64,000 bases of DNA, from NCBI GenBank assembly GCA_027946555.1, contig JAPEVC010000055.1:62001-126000 (forward strand), read 5' to 3'. The notes under the pieces are model-generated. The model did no database searches and was not told where the DNA came from. It saw only the letters and a program-made list of their open reading frames with translations. The stretch comes from Gnomoniopsis sp. IMI 355080. Its lineage: Eukaryota > Ascomycota > Sordariomycetes > Diaporthales > Gnomoniaceae. Below are positions 57,431 through 64,000 of the stretch, piece after piece. The position numbers and the translations under genes were made by a program. How positions within the stretch are numbered: the stretch's first letter is position 1; every line of letters starts with the position of its first letter.

Positions 57431-59863
57431 ATTGTTGGCGGCGGCGGCTGCTGCTGCTGCTGCTGATGTGGGTTGCGAAGAAGATCCGGCTACAGAGGAT
57501 GCGCCTCCGCCATGTGAAGTCGAAGAGGGAGGGGGTGGAGGCCCAGGTGCGTTGCGTGCGAACGAGGTGCTGCTTACCATGCTGCCTTGGTCCGTAGCTT
57601 GCATGGAGCTCCATCCGAGCGAGCTGGCATCGCGTGGGTGATTACCGCTGAGGGTGCGTTGGACGATGTCGCTCGGGGTCATCGGATTGTCAGAGAGTTC
57701 AGCAGGGCTAGGCGTTGCTAAAGCAAAGAGAAGGGAGCACTTAGCGTACAATTCTTTGTGTCTTGAACTAGATGGATATGCTGACTTACCTGGTAGTTCA
57801 ACAATTTCATTGTTTGCCACTTCGTGTGGTGAGCGTTGATGTTGCTGTTCGTAGTACGATCCGAATGCGGGCTGTTGCGTATAGCGTAAGCCCACGTCTG
57901 GATCTGGACTGCCGGGTTGGAAAACTTCATCACTGGTGGTGACGGTCTCCGACTTGGCTCCCGAGGTTTCTCGCTGGCCGTTGATCCAAGACATGATGCG
58001 ACCGCCATGCTCGTTATCAGAGGCCTCCGATACGCCGCCATTCTTCTTGAGCAACCTGCGACGTCTCCATAGCACGATACCGACGGCGATGGATGAGATG
58101 AGAATGAGGCCCAGGAGAACTCCCAGGAGAGGTGGGAGGAATTTAGGCACACTACTGCCACTGCTGTTGCTGCCGCCTGTCGAGGCAGTTGAGCTCGTGC
58201 CTGGCGCTGTTGTGGTGGCCGGGGAATATGGGTAGTAGGTCGTGATTTTCGAAGTAGCATACGCAACTTGAAATACGTCGCCAAGTGCCGAATCATCCCA
58301 ACTGGAAGGCTTGGTCACTGTGGCGCCGCCAGACCCGTCGCCTCCGACTGCTTCAAAAACGACACTGGGGACCGAGTAATCTGACCATACAGTCGGGTCA
58401 TAGCTGTCTAGCCACGTGGCGGAGCTCACATTGAACAGTTGGACGATGTCGGTGAGACATTCGTAAGTATTTCCTCCCGTTTGAGCTCTGTTTCCGCCAA
58501 TGACTAGCATCTGGTCAGGATAGGGCATCACGCACTTGTGTCCTGCGCGAGCCTTTCCAGTTCGGGCGTCGCTGAATTTGTTCCATGTGAAGCTTGGGAG
58601 AGAAAGAACCCAGACCGCATCGTTCCAAGCAGAGTCGACGGACGCATTCAGACCGTCGTAGCCTCCATACCAATAGATGTTGAAACTTGAATAATCTTCT
58701 GCGGGTTGCATGACAGCGCAACCTTCTGTGAGTTGTCCTGGACCTGAACCAGTGGTAGACTGCGTATACCAGGCCTTATTCGCAATGTCATAGATGTCAA
58801 TGTCGGTCATGAACGCAGGGCTTTGTGCTACCTATAGGGACACGAAAGACATTAGCCCAAAGTCTATCATGACAGGTAGGAGTTGGAGCTTACACTAGCC
58901 GTGGCGTTGATAGATACACGATTATCAGTAACGAACTCGGGATCGACCACGCCTCCCAGAGCAACCAGAATACCTTGCTCTCCAACGGGGACCCAGACCA
59001 GCTCTGGGTTCGCCCGCCCCGATATGCTATCTGGCAGTGTGTAATTGGTGAAGCTTTCCTGGTTCTGGGTGGAAAAATCAAGCGAGATGAGCGTATTCGA
59101 CACGTTGACCGCGGTCGAGGATATGTTTCCATTTGGAAAAAAGATCTCGCCCCAACTAGGACTATGAAGGCCGGAAAAATAGAAAGACAGATTTTCCGAA
59201 GGCACGTTGGCTGCTCCGCCGTATGCGATGTATCGTGTGCTGATGTTTCCAGTCCTGCTTATTTCGTACGTTTTGGGGCCAGCTGCAAAGGCCGTCGCGT
59301 CGACTGCATAGTCTGAGATTTGGTATTCCCAAACCACGTTGTCGGATTCCGGGACTAACGTATCGGTATCTTGGGTCATCCCGCCATAGAGGAACCACTC
59401 AAAATTGTTCGCGAGCATCGCACCATCATAGTACAGGTTCGCCGATGAGCCTTTGGATACATTGCCAAAGAGGGCACTGATGTTTTGCGAGACGGTGAAG
59501 GGAACAGAGAGGTTAAGCGAAAGTGAAAAGGTCCCGAATGGAGAATCTGAAATATGGTCAGAATACGACATTCATAATAGCCGGACTAAAAATCACGAAC
59601 GATCCTCAGTCGGTGTCTGAAATGACCCATCATTGTAACCTGGTGTCCAATATAGATCACCGCCATCCATATACACTGTGTCTCTCACGATAGAGGCTTC
59701 GTTCGTCAGCGGACGAGGCCTTGTCAATATTGTCAAGGGCCTTACCTCGTAGGGATTGCCAGGTACACATGGTACTACTGTTTTGGCCATTTTCCACATC
59801 CCAACCGGCGTATTGGGCCAGCCCAACCGAGGCCAACCCCGCTATAATGGGAAGCGAGAACAT
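56984..59863 (-). CDS. Kelch-repeat single-pass membrane protein
   Basis: Five exons, 59863-59746, 59696-59601, 59546-58894, 58831-57790 and 57717-56984, phase-consistent, 880 aa. Signal peptide MFSLPIIAGLASVGLAQ, then kelch-like blades (VRDTVYMDGGDLYW, NNFEWFLYGGMTQDTDT, GILVALGGVVD, NIYWYGGYDGLNASVDSAWNDAVWVLSLPSFTWNKF, KCVMPYPDQMLVIGGN), a Ser/Thr-rich linker, one membrane helix (PPLLGVLLGLILISSIAVGIVLW) with a following RRRRLLKK stop-transfer, and a long disordered cytosolic tail. The tail holds consecutive Ala and Asn runs. This architecture is common in Pezizomycotina cell-surface proteins. First intron is only 49 bases. Role unknown; cell-surface sensing or wall adhesion is a guess. 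Confidence 0.88.
57401..57466 (-). repeat. Coding trinucleotide repeats (poly-Asn and poly-Ala)
   Basis: GTT/AAC repeat of about twelve units with one ATT interruption (57401-57437), followed by a GCG/GCT alanine run (57438-57466), encoding consecutive Asn and Ala tracts in the kelch protein tail. Expected to be length-polymorphic. Confidence 0.9.
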
Positions 59864-62800
59864 GGTCGCCCCCGGTATGGCAGGTTCAATGCGACGACGG
59901 TTATGCTGATCTGGACAACTTCACACCAAATAAGAAACACCCAAGAGTGAGAAAGCTCAGATGGGAACTGCTCTGCAAAGACAGAAGAAAATGCAAATGC
60001 GGGTTGGTGAGATCGAAGGTCAGTTGTGCCAAGATGATGTAGACTTGTGCACGATGTCCAGAAAAACGCGCGAATATAGAATATGCAGTATTGACCAGTA
60101 TTGACCCAAAAAAGGTGGAGGCTCAAGAAGAACTAGGCGTCGTTCGTATAGGCCACAGCCAAGTCACGCAAGTCGGATAAGGAACAAGTCCGCGGCAAGT
60201 AGACGCACCACTTGTGAGCCTCTGGCCAGGGCAGGGCCTCTGGTAGCGACTGCAAGACGGGATTTGGGCAGCGTTTGACCGGTTGTTTCAATATGTGAAA
60301 TTTGCATAAGTTGAGTTGAATATCATGAAGCCCAAGAATTCCTTACGACTAGGCGAGTCTGCGTGCCCGAGCAGGTAAGGTAATCATCAACAAGCACCCG
60401 TCTTTGAAGAGGGTGGCGAAGCGAAGTCCCAATAGCCCTATGATCTGCAAGTGTGGTGGGAAAGGTGTGTTGCTCCAGACCAATTGAGTATCGGCTGCAG
60501 AGCCTGATTGTTACCGGGCTAGTCGAGACTTCGACGCTGATTGTTGCATAGTGGGTAAGAAAGAGATGGACCATGAATTGTGGGATGGCAGGGATGAGGC
60601 ACAGCATCGATAGTGCACAGATGTCCTTGTATCGCGGTGGACAAGTTTTTTTGCGGCTTACTGTGTACAGCCGCAGAACACTTGGCTTTCGTGGCTTCGA
60701 AGGATTTGCAACCTTGCCGTCCAACTGACCATTTCGCCTTCCTGCCAGCCAGCCCACCTATCTGGCTATTCGGATGGGCTTCGACGTTGTGCTTCCCCCG
60801 TTGCAAGCTCACTTCTATTTCGAGCAATAGAATTGTGAATCTTGCACAAGGAGACATTTGCATGTACTCTGCCAGTGCAGCGCAGCCGACGTGTCTGCAT
60901 AGACGGCTGTCGTGCCTTATCGAGCATGGACATGCATGCAAGCGGCCTGGACGGTCTCTACGGCCTGACTGCATGGGATGGTGGGGCAACCCGGCAGCCC
61001 GGGCGGGGCCCCAGGTTGGCAGGTTGGCTCCATCTTTCTGGCCTTTGCATTCGCAGCGCTTGACCCACTGTTGCACAAGTGTGCATGTGTAGGATTATGA
61101 GAGCTCTGCGAAACTCAAATACAACAGTAGCCCGCCTCGGGATTTTCATCAAATGGGTGCGATCGACAAGCCTTTGTCAGGCCATGTTTGAGTCTTGATC
61201 CGCCGCCACCGCACGAGCGAACATGGTCTTGACACATGACCTCGAAGACAACCTCAACCAACGCATCCCAGTTGATGGCCTCGGACTGGCCGGTCGTCTA
61301 GCACACCAGAAGTGAGCAACTTGGACCCAAGCGTGCAGGAGCAAAAGAAAACAAAAGCAGGCAGACAAGACCTAGAAGCATTGCATGGCCGAGGTGTGCC
61401 TGTTGAATCAAAGTTGGCGGAGGGAGTGAGACAAGAACAAGGCAAATATATCCTTGCCCCCCTCTTCGAATGGTCCTTTCGGGGTGTGCCGAACAAATAA
61501 GCCCACCTGCCGCACAGGGTTAGATTACGTGAGTACAACCACACGTGAACGTCCTAATTCGACTGCATTTCCCTCAGTGGGTGGCTCGAATCTACTTCAC
61601 TGGTGCCCAGAGAACGGAGAACGCTGTGCTTCTGGTTGCATTCAGGAAGGCGGGGCTCGAAGGATGTTCTCGACTTTTCAGCCGCAAATGTGGGTAATTG
61701 AGCTCGACTAGGACCGATACCGCTCCAATGGGGAGACGGCTATGTTCCCACCAGCTGGTGCCGTCAACACCTGCGAAGCTGCTCGTTATTATTGATGCTA
61801 TTTCACTGTTGTTGAAATATCATGAGAGTTCGATCTTCAACCGAAGGGCAGAGGATCTAGGTGGTACTGTAAGTTGCAAGCAGTTGGACTGAACAGCGTG
61901 GTGTGCGACATCCTCGTGGTCAATGACAAGCAAATGCGCAAGGCTTGCCGATCTTGACATGTTGGTTCGCTTGATCGGGACGATGACTAGAGGAAACGTT
62001 CCGTCAAGTGGCGTGAGCCAGCGGTGAAGTGGATGAAGATGGAAGGCTGTGCGCTTTGGCTGCTCATGGGTGAGGATGTCGTCGGGAACAGCGCACAGAC
62101 AATGCCGTGAAAGCATGGATAATCCTAGTGGAGATGGACAGAATCGGCTAGTGCAGCCGGAGTCCCGAGCCAATCCGGTAGGCGCCACTGGACCCGCTCT
62201 TGACTACACCTCTTCTTCCCCAGCCATTTCCCCTCCCAACTGCATTGTTACACTGCGTGCACCAACAGACCAAGCACGGCCTTTTGGATCGATGGTATCC
62301 ATATTTCGGCTTGGGCGACCCGCCAACATGTCCATTTGTGTCGCTGAGCAGTCGCATCCGATGACACCTTGTTGTGGAGGGGCGGGTGAAGACGACATCT
62401 GTCTTCCGCTCCCAGTCCCCTCCCACCCACTTGCGCAGTCAAGTGGGCAAATCCAACATGCTCCGGTGATCGCTAGCTCGTAATGGCCTTTGCTACGTAT
62501 CAAGATACTCATTCGCATTGCCAATGAGAGTCTGAGGGCGTCGAGGGCGTGGTATCCAAGTCATGACTACGGCTTACGAGACTGAGTATACTGGCACCAC
62601 CGTCCAATCAAGAGCGCTGGTGGGGCATGCATATCCACAAATCAGCACTAAAGCGCACTATTGTCACCCACGCTTACAATAAGCCGCCATACCACTTGCT
62701 GCGATCGGAAAAAGAAAAGCTTCAACATGCATATTGCCCATGCGAGAGTCTCGTCGCTCGCTTCTAGAACAACACCCGGAGAGCGAAAGAGATCCAGCCA

Positions 62801-64000
62801 GCGGCGACCAAAGTCATAACGAGTCTTTTCCATCGGTACCTCGAATCTTTTCTCAGCCTTGGCTGGAGCTTCAGCAATGCTACCACGACCTGCTAACAGT
62901 CGATGTGAGAGCCTGACTCGCGCATCCTTGTCTCTCGTTGTATTCCATTCTACGACAGGAGCCGATGCTAGCTGCTCTGATATAGACAGCCTGCACTACG
63001 ATGGTTGGTGGCTAACACAAGGAAAGGGTCCTCGGCCCTTCAAGAACGTTCGACGCCATCGCCGCGTACCTGACTAATGCTATCATCTAGTTCCTGTGTT
63101 CTTTGGGGACCCGGGTTTTGGTCCATGGGTACTAGACCCTAGACTGCATTCTCCCCTGTCGACTAGGGTAGCTGTCTTATTCCACAAAATGCTGACCTGC
63201 ATCATTGAAGCCTTGCTGCAACCTCCCTCAAGAGGAACCACCGATAACAAGAGCCTCTTCTTCTTGCCCCGCCTTTGAAAATTCAGCTGCAGATCGGATG
63301 GCGCGGTATCTACGGTCATGTCACCTTGGTCAGCGAGGAACTTCTCTCAAGGTCCTGTCTCTTCATTTCATTGGCACGTCTTGGATACGAGCCGCTGTTT
63401 CGCCGACAGCTTGAGGACCGAACAGCTTAACAGCTTGACTTCTGTCTGTGGACAAGATGCCTGTCTCCCATGCCCATCTTGTATCCCGGATCCATGACCC
63501 ATGTGGGCTGTCGTGAACATCTAACTTGCCTTAAGTCCAAGTAGCGCCGCGAGCCAGAGACATGGGCCGGCCGCCAATTCAGTCCGTATTGAGGGCTGGA
63601 CAAAACGAAGAGAAGCCTGTCATCATTTTGTACAACTGGGACTTGCTAGGCAATATCTCCGAAAGGTCCCTCCTTCGTTGTCACTTCTGCATGATCCTGG
63701 ACTAGCGGTCCCCACTTGCAAAGCTCTCGACTGGAGCCTTTGGGCCTTGCATACTCCCGTCTGCGGGTGGTAGTCACCAGGCAGTACAAGCTTCTCTAAA
63801 CGTCGATGCTAATATCTCTTTTTGTGTTTTCTTGACTGAAATCCTGGGCAAGGTGCAAATCATTTGCCACTCGCTTTTCAAATTGTGCGCAGATGGTGTA
63901 AGTGGCCAAAAACGAGTTCGTTCGCTCAAGCTGTCCCGTCATCGAGCAGCGGTAGGGAAGATCCGCTCTGGCGAGGCTGCTGCCAACACGTATTGCGGTC
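59864..64000. other. Gene-poor right end, no convincing gene
   Basis: About 4.1 kb with overlapping ORFs on both strands (for example 60519-61092) but no recognisable domain, signal peptide or consistent splice chain. The first ~300 bases are the promoter of the kelch gene. Confidence 0.45.

Noticed and set aside
60519..61092. 185-codon minus ORF and 159-codon plus ORF over the same bases
   Set aside because: Mutual antisense overlap with no recognisable features; chance open frames.
1..64000. CRISPR array or intact transposon
   Set aside because: No regularly spaced repeats, transposase, reverse transcriptase or long terminal repeats were seen.

Overview
The window is nuclear DNA of a filamentous ascomycete (Pezizomycotina, most likely Sordariomycetes). 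The support is: short introns (about 50-140 bp) with GT..AG ends and CTAAC/CTGAC-like branch sites; fungal-specific families (exo-polygalacturonase, DUF4246, DUF7726, DUF1993, CorA-like proteins with a GMTN motif, CrpA-type copper ATPase, Ctk2 cyclin, kelch/TM proteins); a tRNA-Val(CAC) with an intron; and intergenic spacers dotted with TAGGTA/CCTAGG palindromes. An exo-polygalacturonase, a GH3 beta-glucosidase, an 'infection structure specific'-type secreted protein and a tiny cysteine-rich secreted protein suggest a plant-associated lifestyle (inference). I saw no secondary-metabolite cluster, intact transposon or CRISPR array.

Layout. 0.5-6 kb: GH28 exo-polygalacturonase and an MFS transporter with a long N-terminal tail, both on minus. 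6-10.3 kb: gene-poor. 10.3-13.1 kb: HAD-type dehalogenase and an F-box protein. 15.8-18 kb: secreted Ser/Thr/Ala-rich protein and tRNA-Val. 19-23.3 kb: CDP-diacylglycerol synthase (minus) and CTD-kinase cyclin Ctk2 (plus). 24.7-31.4 kb: secreted GH3 beta-glucosidase, palmitoyl-protein thioesterase, a DUF7726 nuclear protein and a DUF1993 protein. 33.3-35.5 kb: a nine-exon multipass membrane protein that only appears after splicing. 35.7-39.2 kb: copper P1B-ATPase with a Cys-repeat N-terminus, divergent from a DUF4246 protein (39.9-41.9 kb). 42.8-44.6 kb: F-box-like protein with an unexplained in-frame stop near its start. 45.1-46.9 kb: GH47 alpha-mannosidase. 47.4-50.5 kb: a divergent pair encoding an ACAD10/11-type kinase and an ACAD10/11-type acyl-CoA dehydrogenase. 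50.5-52.0 kb: O-fucosyltransferase-like protein whose CDS end overlaps the dehydrogenase end. 52.6-55.0 kb: CorA-like protein with an apparent one-base frameshift. 56 kb: small cysteine-rich secreted protein. 57-59.9 kb: kelch-repeat membrane protein with poly-Asn and poly-Ala runs. 59.9-64 kb: no convincing gene.

Functional links. The strongest is the kinase/dehydrogenase pair. In animals these two domains are fused in ACAD10 and ACAD11; here they are separate genes on one shared promoter region, both ending in possible weak peroxisomal signals. Other groupings are weaker: secreted plant-polymer enzymes and small secreted proteins, glycosylation enzymes (GH47 and the fucosyltransferase-like protein), and lipid metabolism (Cds1, thioesterase, ACAD pair). 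All exon structures were derived by eye from splice sites and frame; none has transcript support.
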